Positions 30,505 through 44,200 of a stretch of 64,000 nucleotides of DNA are shown one piece after another. The first letter of the stretch is position 1, and every line of letters starts with the position of its first letter. This stretch comes from Demequina litorisediminis (lineage in GTDB: Bacteria > Actinomycetota > Actinomycetes > Actinomycetales > Demequinaceae), in contig NZ_BSUN01000001.1 in assembly GCF_030161615.1 (NCBI RefSeq), positions 2,480,001-2,544,000 on the forward strand, given 5' to 3'. The position numbers were made by a program, and so were the translations under genes. Under the pieces are notes generated by a model that was not told the origin of the DNA, did not search any database, and was given only the letters and a program-made list of their open reading frames with translations.

Positions 30505-31509
30505 ATGACGCCGCCCTCAGGTCTCGCCTGGACGTGGAGTGGAGCCGCGCGTGGCCTGGTGCTCGCGCTGCCCAGTGTGGTGACGACCCTTGCCGTTGAC
30601 CCGCGAACCGGGCTCGCTCTCGCCGTGGGCGTCCTGCCTTCGGCGGCTCTCGGGGTGAAGACGTCGCACCGTGATCGCTCGGTATTGTTCGGGGTCGGCG
30701 TGCTCGCGGGCCTGTCGCTGTGGCTCGGATCGCTCGTAGCCTCGCTCCCCGTGCTTGCCGTGGTCCTGGTCCTGGGGCTCAGCATCGGTGTGGCGTGGCT
30801 GGTGGCCGTGTCTGGGCGGCCGATGGCCAGGCTGGCTTTGATGCTCGGCCTCCCGCTGTACGGGGCTGGCCTCTCTGCGGAGGCGCCGAGCACGGCGCTC
30901 GCCGGCGCGAGCCTGATGGTCGCTGGCGCTGTCTACGCGATGGCGGTGTCCTGGGCGTGGCCCGGCGGCAATGCACCCGCAGATCCGGGCGGGCCTGCCC
31001 CAGGCGCGCGAGGCTCGACCGCTCCATCCCGGCGCGGCATGCTCGTCTACGGCGCCCAGGTGGGCCTCGCGGGCGCGGTCGCTGCGGCGTGCGGCTTTGC
31101 GATGGGTGTGGATCATCCGGGCTGGGGTGCGACCGCCGCCATGCTGGTGAGTCGGCCGGACCCGCACGCCTTGCGTGCCCGTGCGTGGGGGCGTGGACTG
31201 TCCGTCCTGGCAGGTGGCGTGGTTGCCGCCGCCATCATCTCGATGCAGCCGGCGGCGGGCGTGGTGGCAGCCGCGCTCGCGGTGCTGCTCGCGGTGGGCA
31301 CGGGTCTCGCTGGCAGCCGCTGGTACGTGTTCCCGTTCTTCTCCACCGTGGTGGTGCTCTCCTTGCTGGGCATCGGCGCACCAACGACGGCCGAGCACTG
31401 GTTGGTGGAGCGGGTGGCGCTGACCTTGCTCGGTGTGGCCTTGGCGCTGGGGTCGGGGTGGGTCGTGCCGAGGCTCGCGGAGCGGGTTAACTCGAGTCTC
31501 GCTGGCTAG
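30505..31509 (+). CDS. FUSC-family integral membrane protein
   Basis: About 334 residues with two blocks of helices separated by a Pro/Gly-rich soluble stretch near residues 165-185. The repeat of hydrophobic blocks and 'VDHPGWGATAAMLVSRPD' in the second block are typical of aromatic-acid-exporter/fusaric-acid-resistance-like (FUSC) proteins. ATG 30505 is the first start directly before the first helix. Substrate not predictable. Frame intact; divergent from the transglutaminase-like gene. Confidence 0.7.
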   Translation: MTPPSGLAWTWSGAARGLVLALPSVVTTLAVDPRTGLALAVGVLPSAALGVKTSHRDRSVLFGVGVLAGLSLWLGSLVASLPVLAVVLVLGLSIGVAWLVAVSGRPMARLALMLGLPLYGAGLSAEAPSTALAGASLMVAGAVYAMAVSWAWPGGNAPADPGGPAPGARGSTAPSRRGMLVYGAQVGLAGAVAAACGFAMGVDHPGWGATAAMLVSRPDPHALRARAWGRGLSVLAGGVVAAAIISMQPAAGVVAAALAVLLAVGTGLAGSRWYVFPFFSTVVVLSLLGIGAPTTAEHWLVERVALTLLGVALALGSGWVVPRLAERVNSSLAG

Positions 31510-31532
31510 CCCTTCAGAGTGGCCGCCCCGCG

Positions 31533-31569
31533 GGTGTGGAGACCGCCGCTTGAGGGCGGCGTCCACACC
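31533..31569. terminator. Hairpin between the FUSC and lipoprotein genes
   Basis: GGTGTGGA and CCGCC pair with GGCGG and TCCACACC, with two mismatches between the blocks. It lies between convergent genes; no T run. Confidence 0.55.
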
Positions 31570-31592
31570 AGACGGTTGGTAATGCTTCTGGC

Positions 31593-32324
31593 CTAGAGGC
31601 CCGCAGAGTCGGCGCCGAAGGCTGCCTGCTCAGACGTGAAGCCCTCAAACTCGAGCCTGGTCGATGAGGCCCGACCGTGAGAAGGAGGAAAGGTCGAGGT
31701 AGTTCTCGGCGCTCAGCGCTGCCTGCTCATTCCAGTCCACCTCGATGTTGTCGACGCCGTACTCCGCCTGCTCGGAGGTAAACCCTTCGAACTCGAGCCT
31801 GATCGATCAGGCCAGACTTCGAGAACGCCGAGAAGTCGATGTAATCCGTGGCGCTGCCTACGGCCTGCGCGTCCCAGTCGACCTCAAGAAAGTCGACGGC
31901 GAACTCTGCGTCGGCCGTCTCGTAGCCCTCGAACTCCAGTTGCTCGATCAGGCCCGAGCGCGAGAAGGAGGCGAAGTCAAGATACGACTCCGCCGAGCCG
32001 ACCGCATTCGCCTGGCCAGCCGACAAGTCCGCGGTGGCAGCGCCGTCAGAGTCGGTGCTGTCGCCATCGAGCGCGCCTTCGAGCGCCTCGGTGATGTCAT
32101 CGGTCACGTCCTCGATGGCGTCGGTGGCGGCATCCGCAGCCGCGGACAGGTCGACGTCGGGCGTCACCGAAGCCTTCACTCGATGCCACCACGTCCGGCG
32201 TCGACGAGCCAGCCGTGCCAGAATTCTCTACCGGTTCGCATGCGGAGAGCGCCAGCATCAACGCGGCGCCGCTCAGGACGCCGGTCCACGTGCGGCGGTT
32301 CAGGAATGCCTCAGAAATAGTCAT
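31593..32324 (-). CDS. Ltp-family surface lipoprotein with three tandem Ltp repeats
   Basis: Lipoprotein signal with lipobox 'LALSAC' near residue 28, an acidic linker, then three copies of the Ltp domain ('AESYLDFASFSRSGLIEQLEFEG', 'TDYIDFSAFSKSGLIDQLEFEG' and a third of the same kind). Related domains occur in phage superinfection-exclusion lipoproteins and in host surface lipoproteins. Breaks at 32170-32174, about 31799-31803 and about 31657-31661 are AGCT-type; the last two hit the same Asp-Gln-Leu-Glu sequence in successive repeats. Stop at 31593-31595. Confidence 0.85.
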
Positions 32325-32482
32325 GTTTCCCCCAGACTTGTGAGTCGTTCCCCAGCGGGAACTGCCGCCCAGAGTAAGGCGGCGACCTGAGATTACGACG
32401 CCGCGCTGACACGCCTCGCCCATGCTGAGGGTTTCGTCCCGCGACGTCCGAAAAGTCCCCCAGAAGAAGTGGTCAGAGCGCC

Positions 32483-33833
32483 TCAGGAAGCGTCAGTCCG
32501 GCTGAACTCTGCGAGTTCCGCGGACACGCTCACCGGTGCAGCGTCCTCGCTTCGCCCCAGAGCCCGCAGCCGCGGCGGAAGTGAGGCGAGTCCCTCCGCG
32601 CACCGAGCCCGAGCATCGGCCAGTGAGCCGAAGCCGGTGCCGTCGAGACGGCGACCGTCGGCGATGACCTGAGCGAGCATCGGCCTGCCGTCGATGCGCG
32701 TCTCCGCTGCGAGCCCGACCGTGTCACCCAGGATGAGCCCGTCCCGTTCAGTTCGCCACACCTGCTTGCGCCCGGGCAGCGAGGCCTTGCCGGGCGAGAG
32801 TTTCTGCACCGGCCTGCCGTCGTACTCGACCAGGCTTGTAGACGGCGCTGAGGGCGGGAGCATCGGCGGAAACACCCATCTGCGTGCCGACGCCGAACGC
32901 GTCGATCGGCGCACCCGCCTGGAGCAGGTCGGTGATGCGGTGCTCGTCGAGATCGGAGCTCGCGACGATGCGCACCTCGTGCAGTCCGCCTGCGTCAAGG
33001 ATGGCCCGCACCTGCGCCGACAGCGCCGCCAGATCCCCCGAGTCGATGCGCACGCCCAGGATGCTGATGCCCTCGGCGGCGAGTTCGCGCGCCACCTCGA
33101 CCACGTGACGTGCCCCCTGCAGCGTGTCGTACGTGTCGATCAGCAGCACCGACGCCTCGGGGAAGTCGCGGGCAAAGGCGCGGAACGCGTCGCGCTCGTC
33201 GGCGTAGGACATGACGTACGCGTGCGCCATCGTGCCGCTCAGCGGGATGCCGTAGCGCTTGCCTGCGAGGACGTTGCTGGTGGCCGATGCCCCCGCCAGG
33301 TAGGCGGCGCGGGCCCCCGTGAGGGCGGCCTCGGGCCCGTGTGCCCTGCGGGCCGCGAAGTCAACAAAGGTACGGTCGCCGCAGGCGAGGGCCACGCGAG
33401 CGGCCTTGGACGCGATCGCTGTCTGGTGCCCGATGAACGTCAGCAGGGCCGTCTCGACGATCTGCGCCTCGATCAAGGGCGCGGTGACGCGGACGAGAGG
33501 CTCACCAGGGAACGCCACCTCACCCTCCGCCATCGCCCACACGTCTCCCGTGAAACGGAATCCCCGCAGGTAATCCAGGAAATCCGTCCTGAAGGTGCCG
33601 AGGCTCGCGAGGTAGTCGACGTCATCGGCCGTGAAGCGCAGGTTCTCGAGATACTCGAGAGCGTCGGCGAGACCGGCCGTGACCAGGAACCGGCGCTCAG
33701 GCGGCAGGCGTCGGACGAACAGGTCGAACGTCGCCGGGGCCGTGCGGCCCTGCGCGAGGTGGCTGGCCGCCATCGTCGGCTCGTACTGGTCGGTCGTGAG
33801 CGCGCTGGCGGAGGCGGCGTCCTGGGAAGGCAT
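32483..33833 (-). CDS. pncB: Nicotinate phosphoribosyltransferase
   Basis: NAD salvage enzyme joining nicotinate and PRPP. About 450 residues with 'LTTDQYEPTMAA' at the N-terminus, 'FRFTGDVWAMAEGE', 'AARRAHGPEAAL' (catalytic region with His), 'GTMAHAYVMSY', 'LLIDTYDT' and 'IDSGDLAAL', all typical of the bacterial family. The frame breaks at 32832-32836 (AAGCCTG for AAGCTG on the coding strand, Lys-Leu-Val). Confidence 0.93.
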
Positions 33834-33851
33834 GAGGTCAGTCTGGCAGGG

Positions 33852-34421
33852 TCAGTCGGGGGTGACCTGCCCCACCGTCTTGGCGATCCGTGCCAGACGC
33901 TTGGCTGCATCGGGCGCGGTGGTCACCTGGTGCAGGAGGGTGAAGCGTTCCGCGCGTGGCAGGGCACCGAATGCGGCCGATGCTCCAGGCACCGCCGCGA
34001 GTGCAGAGACGAGGTCCTCTGGCACCGTCATCGTGGCCTGACCCGCGTAGGCGCGGTCCCAGCGGCCGTCCGCCTTGGCTCGGTGAATCTCCGCCTGCCC
34101 GCGTGGGCGCATCCTGCCCTGATCCGTGAGGGCCGCGACAAGGCCAACATTGCGCTGGGACCAGATGGACCGCGCGCGCCTGGGCGTGAAGTGCTGCTGA
34201 AAGGTGCGCTCGTCGAGGGAGCGCCGGCGGCCGTCGATCCAGCCGCTGCACAGCGCCTCGTCGAGGGCCTGGGCGTACGTGACCGTCGTGTCCGGCGAGC
34301 CCGCCTTCTTCGTCAGGGTGAGCCAGACGCCGTCGGACGTGTCCTCATTCTCGTCGAGCCAGGTGCGCCAGGCCGATGCGTCAGCGACGGTGAGGCGTGG
34401 GGGCTCAGTGGGGGAGGCCAT
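33852..34421 (-). CDS. YdeI/OmdA family protein
   Basis: About 189 residues, frame intact. 'LDENEDTSDGVWLTLTKK', 'TYAQALDEALCSGWIDGRRRSLDE', 'FTPRRARSIWSQRN' and the C-terminal 'LTLLHQVTTAPDAAKRLARIAK'-like segment match the bacteriocin-protection YdeI/OmpD-associated family. The molecular activity of the family is not established. ATG 34421 precedes the conserved N-terminus; it follows pncB on the same strand side and faces the HNH gene divergently. Confidence 0.75.
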   Translation of the reverse strand: MASPTEPPRLTVADASAWRTWLDENEDTSDGVWLTLTKKAGSPDTTVTYAQALDEALCSGWIDGRRRSLDERTFQQHFTPRRARSIWSQRNVGLVAALTDQGRMRPRGQAEIHRAKADGRWDRAYAGQATMTVPEDLVSALAAVPGASAAFGALPRAERFTLLHQVTTAPDAAKRLARIAKTVGQVTPD

Positions 34422-34475
34422 GAGGTCATTGTGGACCAGCGCCGCAATGTCAGACCCCTCTGATGTGATGGAGTC

Positions 34476-36013
34476 ATGACGTTGACAGCGACCGAGATCG
34501 AGCGGGTGAGTTCCCTGATCCAGGGGCTCATCGACGCTGACGTCTCCGCGCTGTCGCGCGACGCCCTGCTCGATCAGGCTCCAGGCCGTTGGGCGGCTCG
34601 AGAAGGTCGCGGGCGCGCTCGGGTCGAAGTACGCGGGCGAGGTGGCGCGGCGTTCTGACCCCGCCGAACGCGGTGGCGGCTTCGCGCGGCGCGAGGGCCA
34701 CGGCAATGCGGGCGGCATGGTGTCGCACTTCACCGGCGGATCGCCTGGCCGTGCGAAGCGATCCATCGAGGCGGGCGAAGCGTTCCGCCTCGTGCCCGTA
34801 TCGCAGGCGGCCGATGCTCCTGGTCAGGTTGGCGGGGTCAGTGGCGGTGGTGAGGTCGCCGGTGGCGCCGGTGGCTTGGGTGGCGTTGCGCCGCAGGTGC
34901 GGCCGCGATTTCCGTTGGTGGCGGCGGGACAGACGGCGGGCGACCTGTCGGTCGAGATGGCTGCCGTCATCGTCCAGGGGCTCAAGTTGCTCGAGGGACG
35001 AGTCGACGATGACTACCTCGCGCGTGTGGAGGCGACGTTTGTCGCCAAGGCTCGTGAACTGTCCGTGGCACGCATGAAGAAGGCCGTCGCGATGGCCATC
35101 GCGCGCGTGGACCATGCTGCGCTTGTGGAACGCGAGCGTCGTCACCACGATGAGCGGTACTTCTGGTGGAAGGAAGACGTGTCCGGCATGGTCACCTTCC
35201 ACGGAAACATGGACGTGGTCACCGCCGCTCCGATCATCGAAGTCCTGTCCCAGGCTCTCGACGACAGAGATCCGCAAGCAGGGTCGCCAGGAGGACCCCG
35301 CTGCCGAGACGCGCACGGTGGGGCAGATCCGTGCGGACGCGCTCCACACCCTTGCGCGCCACGCGCTCGGGTGTACGCAGATGCATCAGAGCGGTTTTCG
35401 CACCACGCTCGTGGTGCGTGTCGACCAGCGGGTGCGGGAGCGCGGCGAGGGCGTCGGTTCCATCGACGGCATCGCCACGCCTGTGTCCTTCGAGGCGGTG
35501 CGACTCCTGAACGGAGACGCCGGCATCATCGCCGAGATCCTGGATGACGACGGCAACGTGCTTCGCCAGGGTCGCAGGCGTCGCGGTTTCACGTTCGCAC
35601 AGCGAGTGGCGCTGGCCCACCGTGACGGCGGATGCGCACGCTGCGGCGCGCCCGTCTCGCACTGCGAGGCGCACCACATTCGGTGGTGGGAGCACGGCGG
35701 CGCTACCGACATCGACAACGGTGTGCTGCTCTGCACCCGATGCCACCACGACGTGCATCGCTACGGGTGGCGCATCGATGTGATCGGCGGAACCGTGACG
35801 TTCACCCCGCCAGGCGGAGACGACGCGACGGCATTCGTGGGAGGCAACGCTGCGCTCGCCATCGACCTTGACCCACCTCCCCGAGACGACTGGGAGACCT
35901 TCCGCGACGACGCGCTCATCGCCGAGTGGCTAGCGAGCACGCCCGAACGGTTCGACGACCCCTACCCGAGCCCCGAGGAACACGACCGAGCCAACGCGCT
36001 GCTCCACGCCTGA
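34476..36013 (+). CDS. DUF222-HNH endonuclease-family protein
   Basis: About 510 residues. The N-terminal DUF222-type helical domain is followed by a C-terminal HNH nuclease motif: 'CARCGAPVSHCEAHHIRWWEHGG', 'NGVLLCTRCHHDVHRYGW', with paired Cys and the catalytic His. Such genes are abundant in actinomycetes, are often linked to 13E12-type repeats, and their role is unclear. Frames break at 34576-34580 (CAGGCTC for CAGCTC) and near 35268, where one extra A separates 'QALDD' from 'EIRKQGRQED'; the latter is not AGCT-related. Confidence 0.85.
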
Positions 36014-36091
36014 CACGGGCCGGAGAGGGGTCCGTCGACGTTGTGCCCGTGCACGCCTCGTCGGACCTGCGCCTGTTTCCGCTTGCCTATG

Positions 36092-36134
36092 CCCGTGCCC
36101 CGTGCCCCGTGCCCCGTGCCCCGTGCCCCGTGCC
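36092..36134 (+). repeat. Heptamer tandem repeat (CCCCGTG)
   Basis: About six copies of GTGCCCC follow one another between the HNH gene and the end of the GH3 gene, trailing into degenerate CTGTTC/CTGTGC units up to about 36153. Non-coding in both flanking genes. Confidence 0.85.
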
Positions 36135-36157
36135 TGTTCCTGTGCCTGTGCCGTGCG

Positions 36158-38818
36158 CTACGCGGTGTGGACCGTGAGTTCTGCGGTCGGGCGGAGGTAT
36201 CCGGCCGATGGCCCCGCCGCCAGCCCGTAGCGTCCCGCCTGAACACGCAGGGCACCCTGGTGGAGCCAATCGTCGACCGCGCCCTCCAACCGCAGCGTGT
36301 CGTCCCACACAGCCAGCCGCGACAGGGGGAACTCGAGATCCACCACGGTCGTCTCGCCCGGCTCGAGCCGCACTCGCTCGTACGCCACCAGCAGCCGTAG
36401 GGGAGTCGGAATCGGCAGGGCCTCATCGCGCACCACGTACAGGCTGCACGAGTTCATCGGCGCTTCGCGTCCCGTCGTTGCTGACCGAGACCTTCGCGCG
36501 CACCGTCGGCTCGCCGTCGCGGCAGCGGAAGGAGGCGTGGGTGTGCGTCGGCGCCGGCGCCACCACAGACACAGGCGATGCCACAGGCCCCGCCGATGCC
36601 ACAGAGACAGCCGACACTGCGGACGCGTCAGACCCTCCAGAATCTTCGGCGACCACGCCCCATCCCGCGTCCGCATCGTCGCCCGCGGCGCCCGGACCAA
36701 ACGTCACCGGCCCGTACGTCACGTCGCCGTAGGTGCAGCCGTGGCCGAACGGGAACAGGTGCTCCGCGGGCTGGTGTCGGTACGTCGCCTGCTGCCGCCA
36801 CGTGTCGTAGTCGAACAGGTCGCCGGCCTGCTCGGGGGACGCAGGCCACGCCTGCGCAAGCCGACCCGTCGGCTCCCGGTCTCCCGTGAGGACGTCCACG
36901 ACCCCGTGGCCCAGTTCCTGTCCGCCGTGGCTCGACCACACGACCGTCTCGGCCTGCGCAAGGTCGCCGCCGAGCACGTAGGGGTAACTCGACACGATCG
37001 TGAGCACGGTGGCGGCGTTCACGCCCCGTGCCGTGCGCCAGACCTCGGCCGCGGCCTCGGGCAGCCACAGATGAGGACGGTCCTCGGTCTCGCGCCCCGC
37101 GAGGTGCGGGTCATTGCCGACCGCCGCGACCACCACGTCAGCGGCCGCGGCGGCCCGCGCCACCTCGGCAGCGCCGGACGTCACCACGCGCGCGGTGAAG
37201 CGCTCCGCGTCGGCAAGCGTGACGGCATCGGCCGCGAGAAGGCCGTTGTCGCGCATGGCCCGAACCCAGCGGCCCGAGCCAAGGTGAAGCAGCGACCAAG
37301 CGCCGTCGGCGTGCACGTGACGTCGGAAGGCTCTCCTGGACCACCCAGCCGCCCACGCGAGTGGCGTCGGCACGCATCGGCCACGCACCTCCGGTCAGCA
37401 AGTTGCCGCTCGCGCGCGACCGCAGCGAGAGGAGCCCGTCGCCCCAGTCCGTGACGTCCCACAGCGCGGCGTCGGCGCCGCCGTCAGCACCATCGGCGAG
37501 CACGGCGGATCCTTCTTCATCGGTCGCCAGGTAAGCCCACGACGAGTGTGCTCGCAACGTGACGGTGTCCGCCCCGGTGGCCACCTCGACCGTTGCCTCG
37601 GGATAGCGCTCGCGCAGCGCGGCCCCGATCCCGACGGCATACGGCGGCGTCCCGGAGTACCAGTCCGTGAGCACCGCATCGGCCATGGGGCCCACCACCG
37701 CGACGCACGACGGCGCGGCCAGGGGCAGCACGCCCGCGGCGTTGCGCAGCACCACTACGGACTTGCCTGCGGCTTCACGCGCCACCACGGGCACCCGGCC
37801 CGTCGATGTCCGCGGCCGCAATGCCTGCGTACGGGTCCTCGGCGCCGTCGAACTCGCCGGTGCGCAGCCGCATCTCCATGAGCCGTGTCACGGCCGCATC
37901 CACCGTCGCGGTGTCGAGCGAGCCGTCGGCCAGCGCCTGCGTCACGTAACTGATGGTGGGTTGCGCATCCGCGTCGTTGTCGGTGAACGAGTCGAGCCCC
38001 GATCCGAGCAGGCTTCGCCGCGGCCTCGACGTGACCGGCCACCTCGCGCTGAGTCGTCACCAGGAACGTGGGCGCACCCGCATCCGACACCATCGTCTGA
38101 GACTCCGGAGCCCACGACCGCGCCTCCGCCACCAGGCTCAGGCTGCGTGTGGGCCGCCGTGCCGTTAACCCGGTTGTAGGACAGCATCATGCCCGCGCCC
38201 ACTCCGGTCTCGATCGCCTCACGGAACGCAGGCAATTCCTCCTCGTGGAGCGTCCTGAGTGACATCTCGGAACTCGTGACCGAGCGATCCGTCTCATTGG
38301 AGTAGCCCAAGAAGTGCTTGAGCGACGGAGCCGTGCGCCACACCAGAGGGTGCCGGCCGCGTAACCCTTGCGCATACGCGGCGCCGAACAGCCCCGTCAC
38401 GTGCGGGTCCTCCGAGTACCCCTCCTCGTTGCGACCCCATGCGGGATGCCGCAGCGTGTTCACCACGGGCGCCCACACATTGAGGCTGACCAGGGGTTCT
38501 CGGACCGCTTGGCCCGCACCTCGGTCGCGGCGACCGCACCCACGCGTTCGATCAGGTCGGTATCCCAGGTCGCGGCCAGCCCCACCGGCTGCGGAAACAC
38601 CGTGGCGTTGCCCATCCATGCCGCGCCATGGAGCGCCTCGCAGCCGGTGCGATACTCGGAAACCCCCAGGCGCTCGACGGCGGGCATCGCCTGATGCAGC
38701 ATCGCGACCCGTTCCTCGGGGGTGAGTCGCCCGACGAGGTCGCGCGCCCGCTCTTCGATGCTGAGCGACGTGTCGCCGAAGGGCAGGAGGGCGACGGCGG
38801 TGTCGTCGATGGTCGAGG

Positions 38819-38822
<4 letters not shown>
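36158..38822 (-). CDS. Glycoside hydrolase family 3 beta-glycosidase
   Basis: About 885 residues after repair. The N-terminal barrel has 'LHGAAWMGNATVFPQP', 'LKHFLGYSNETDR' (substrate-binding Lys-His) and 'MLSYNRVNG'; the nucleophile region reads 'TMVSDAGA'. The second domain has 'VVVAAVGNDPHLAGRETEDR', and the C-terminal fibronectin-III-like domain ends 'GLAAGPSAGYLRPTAELTV'. A Ser/Val/Ala low-complexity insert ('SAVSAVSVASAGPVASP') precedes that domain. AGCT-type breaks at 36440-36444, 37328-37332, 38010-38014 and 38140-38144; others near 37790 and 38495. ATG 38822 overlaps the GH42 stop (ATGA). Confidence 0.88.
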
Positions 38823-41063
<2,241 letters not shown>

Positions 41064-41065
41064 TC

Positions 41066-41089
41066 AATCGTCGAAGCGCTTCAACGATT
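41066..41089. promoter_or_regulatory. LacI-type operator between the GH42 and GH95 genes
   Basis: A 24-bp palindrome with one mismatched pair, centred on CGAAGCGCTTC, lies 18 bases before the GH95 start and 18 bases before the GH42 start on the other strand. The CG-centred form is typical of LacI-family operators. The same core recurs at 48097-48108. Confidence 0.8.
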
Positions 41090-41107
41090 CGAGCCTATAC
41101 TACGAGC

Positions 41108-43465
41108 GTGACCACGTCGACGTCGTCCCTCGAGTCCGCCCACCTGCTCCGGTCGAGCGCCCCCGCCGCCCGCTGGCTCGACGCCTATCCGGTCGGCAAC
41201 GGGCATCGGGCCGCCATGGTCGCCGGACGCCTCGGCTCCACCCGACTGTGGCTCAACGACACCACCGCCTGGTCTGGACCTGCTCCTGGCGGCGCGCTGC
41301 GGGGCCTTCCGGCGGACGGCCCCGCCATCCTGGCCGCCATCCGCGCGGCGATCGCACGCGGCGACATCGGCGAGGCCGAACGCCTCGTCGCCACCCAGCA
41401 GACACCCTGGGCTCAGGCGTTCCTGCCTGTCGCAACCCTCGACATCACCGTCGAGGGCCTTCCCGCGGCCGATGCGGTGGCCGGCTTCACGCGCACGCTC
41501 GACCTGCGGACGGGGGTTGCCGAGCATCGGTACGTGGCGGGCGGCGTTGCCGTGACGCACCGCACGTGGGCGTGCATGTCGACCGGCGCCCTCGTCCATC
41601 ATGTGGTGGCCGATGCGCCCGTGGTGCTGCGCGCCGTCGCGTCGAGCCTTCTGCCCGTCGCCACCGCGTCCGAGGACGCTGGGGGCCTGCGGCTCAGCCT
41701 CGACCTCCCCGTTGACGTGGCCCCAGGGCACGAACAGCCCGAAGATCCCATCCGGTTCGATCCCGACCGCGGCCGCACGGGCGAGTTCCTCCTGCGGGCG
41801 ATGACTCCCGCGGCGCACCTCGACCTTGAGGCGATGGCGCTCACCACGGCGAGCACCATGGAGCATGTGCTGCTGGTGGGCACCGGCACGTCGCCCGCCA
41901 TCGCGGAGGGCATCGGCACCGGTGCTGCGACCGTGGTGGGCGCCGCGCAGACGGTGGGTGACGCCGACGCCTTGCTCGCTCATCACGTCGCCGCCCACCG
42001 CGAGCAGTACGACCGCTGCGAGCTCGTGCTTCCCGCGCGGGCAGACGCGCTCGGGCTCGACACGGTCGACCGCATCGGCCGCCAGCAAAGCGTCCCGGAC
42101 CCGGGCCTCGTCGCCCTCGCGTTCCACTACGGCCGCTATCTCTTGATCGCCTCATCGCAACCCGGCGGCCTGCCCGCGAACCTCCAGGGCATCTGGAACG
42201 CGGAACTGCCCGGCCCCTGGTCGAGCGCGTACACCACCAACATCAATCTGCAGATGGCGTACTGGCCAGCCGAGGTCACGGGGCTCACGGAATGCCTCAC
42301 CCCGCTGACCGATTTCGTGGAACGCGTCGCCGCGACCACGGGCCGTGAGGCCGCCCGGGTCCTGTACGGCGCCGATGGCTGGCTCGTCCACCACAATTCC
42401 GATGCCTGGGGGCACGCGGCCCCCGTGGGCGACGGTCACGGCGACCCGGCCTGGGCGTTTTGGCCCCTGGGTGGGGTGTGGCTCGCGCACCACCTGTGGG
42501 ACCGCTATCTCTGGGGCGGCGACTTGGCGTGGCTACGCTCTCACGCCTGGCCCGTCCTGGAAGGTGCGGCACGGTTCGCCGCCGACTGGATTCAGACCGA
42601 CCACATACGCGCCTGGACCAGCCCGTCCGCCTCGCCCGAAAACGCCTACCTCGATGCCGACGGCCTCCCGCGAGCGATCACGGAGTCCGCCACGATGGAC
42701 GTGGCGCTGCTGCGCTCACTGGCCACGGTCTGCGCGGCGGCGGCCGATGCCCTGGACGCCTCCTCGGAGGCCGTCGACCGGCTCGTCGACCTCGCCACGA
42801 TGCTTCCCGACCCCCGCATCGGACCCTCGGGCGCCGTGCTCGAGTGGGCCGAGGATCTGCCGGAGGCGGAGCCGCAGCATCGGCACCTGTCCCACCTCGT
42901 GGGGCTGTTTCCGTTGGCGCAGATCACTCCCGACGCCACGCCGGCGCTCGCGGACGCCGCCGCCGTGTCGATGGCGGCGCGCGGGCGCGAGTCCACGGGG
43001 TGGGCGCTCGGATGGCGCATGGCGATGGCCACCCGCCTCCGCGACCCGGCTCTGGTGGAGGAACACGTGCAGATGGCGCTGCGGGCCGCGGAAGGCGCCC
43101 TCGACGCGGCCGAGCATCGCGGAGGGGTCTACCCCAACCTGTTCAGCGCCCACCCGCCGTTCCAGATCGACGGCAACATGGGTGTGACCGCTGGCGTCGC
43201 CGAGGCGCTCCTCCAGAGCCACGGCGGCGTCTTGCGGCTCCTGCCAGCGCTGCCCGGGTCGTGGCGAGACGGCTCGGTGCGGGGCCTCAGGGCGCGTGGC
43301 GGTGTTTGCGTCGATCTCGCGTGGACAGACGGCGCCATCGCGGTCGCGACTCTCACCGCGGAGGCGGCGGGTACCGTCTCCATCGTTGTGCCCAGCGGCG
43401 AGCGCCGCTCCGTGACTCTTGCGGCGCGTGAACCGCTCCGCCTGACCTTCCCTGGAGGCTCCTGA
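41108..43465 (+). CDS. Glycoside hydrolase family 95 (alpha-L-fucosidase/galactosidase type)
   Basis: 785 residues, frame fully intact. Family features are the N-terminal '[14 protein letters not shown]' and '[11 protein letters not shown]', the central '[26 protein letters not shown]'-type segment (catalytic Asn and neighbours), '[11 protein letters not shown]', 'PSASPENAY', and the C-terminal '[16 protein letters not shown]'. The enzyme cleaves terminal alpha-linked L-fucose or L-galactose by inversion; which one cannot be told. GTG 41108 is used. YesL follows after one base. It lacks a signal peptide, so it probably acts on imported oligosaccharides. Confidence 0.92.
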   Translation: MTTSTSSLESAHLLRSSAPAARWLDAYPVGNGHRAAMVAGRLGSTRLWLNDTTAWSGPAPGGALRGLPADGPAILAAIRAAIARGDIGEAERLVATQQTPWAQAFLPVATLDITVEGLPAADAVAGFTRTLDLRTGVAEHRYVAGGVAVTHRTWACMSTGALVHHVVADAPVVLRAVASSLLPVATASEDAGGLRLSLDLPVDVAPGHEQPEDPIRFDPDRGRTGEFLLRAMTPAAHLDLEAMALTTASTMEHVLLVGTGTSPAIAEGIGTGAATVVGAAQTVGDADALLAHHVAAHREQYDRCELVLPARADALGLDTVDRIGRQQSVPDPGLVALAFHYGRYLLIASSQPGGLPANLQGIWNAELPGPWSSAYTTNINLQMAYWPAEVTGLTECLTPLTDFVERVAATTGREAARVLYGADGWLVHHNSDAWGHAAPVGDGHGDPAWAFWPLGGVWLAHHLWDRYLWGGDLAWLRSHAWPVLEGAARFAADWIQTDHIRAWTSPSASPENAYLDADGLPRAITESATMDVALLRSLATVCAAAADALDASSEAVDRLVDLATMLPDPRIGPSGAVLEWAEDLPEAEPQHRHLSHLVGLFPLAQITPDATPALADAAAVSMAARGRESTGWALGWRMAMATRLRDPALVEEHVQMALRAAEGALDAAEHRGGVYPNLFSAHPPFQIDGNMGVTAGVAEALLQSHGGVLRLLPALPGSWRDGSVRGLRARGGVCVDLAWTDGAIAVATLTAEAAGTVSIVVPSGERRSVTLAAREPLRLTFPGGS

Positions 43466-43466
43466 G

Positions 43467-44069
43467 ATGCAGATCGACCCCGGCGGACGCACCTCGCAAG
43501 GCATCACGGGCTTCCTCGAGTTGGTCGCCCTCAACGTGGTCTACCTCGTGTGCTGCATTCCCGTCGTGACCATCGGCGCCGCCACTAGCGCGCTGCTCGA
43601 GGTGATGATGCGCTACTCGGATGATGAGCGTGGCAGGCCGCTACCGGACTTCTTTCCCGCGTTCAAGCGCAACTTCGTGCCCGCCACGCTCGCCATGCTG
43701 ATGCTTGCCGTGCCTGCGGTCGCACTGGTGTTCGTGGCCATTTTCTGGTTCTCGCAGCCCACGATCCTTGGCACCATCGCCGGAGGTGTGTCCGCATTGG
43801 CCGCCGCCTACGCCGCGACCGCCTTCATGTACGCCATGGCTCTCGTGGCGCGCTACCGCAACACGGTGCGCCGCACGGTGGTGAACGCGCTGCTCCTGCC
43901 GGGGGCGGAACCTCTGCGCACCTTCGCGCTTGTCCTCGTTCCGGTGACGGTCGTCTCGCTCCTCATCATCTTCCCGCCCTTGTGGTTCCTGGTATTGACC
44001 ATCGGCTTCTCGTTCGGTGCCTACGGCACCTCGTTCTTGCTGCGCGGCGTCTTCACCCGGCAGTCCTGA
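43467..44069 (+). CDS. YesL-family (DUF624) membrane protein
   Basis: About 200 residues with five or six helices. 'GFLELVALNVVYLVCCIPVVTIGAATSALL' is the diagnostic DUF624 N-terminus (Cys-Cys-Ile-Pro-Val-Val-Thr-Ile-Gly). Such genes are commonly found next to LplB-type sugar importers and glycosidases; their role is unknown. Co-transcribed with the GH95 gene (one base gap). Frame intact. Confidence 0.88.
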   Translation: MQIDPGGRTSQGITGFLELVALNVVYLVCCIPVVTIGAATSALLEVMMRYSDDERGRPLPDFFPAFKRNFVPATLAMLMLAVPAVALVFVAIFWFSQPTILGTIAGGVSALAAAYAATAFMYAMALVARYRNTVRRTVVNALLLPGAEPLRTFALVLVPVTVVSLLIIFPPLWFLVLTIGFSFGAYGTSFLLRGVFTRQS

Positions 44070-44143
44070 CAGCGCCAACCCCGACAGCGCCAACCCCGGC
44101 CCGAGGGCGCCCACCCGACGCTGTGGGGCCCCGGCACACATGA

Positions 44144-44174
44144 CGATGCCCCGGGGGCGAACCCCGGGGCATCG
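44144..44174. terminator. Bidirectional terminator after yesL and the binding-protein gene
   Basis: CGATGCCCCGGGG (44144-44156) pairs perfectly with CCCCGGGGCATCG (44162-44174) between convergent genes. Confidence 0.85.
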
Positions 44175-44200
44175 TGTGGTGAGCGTCGCTCAGCGACCCG

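Noticed and set aside
36092-36134. CRISPR array
   Set aside because: The units are seven bases with no spacers.
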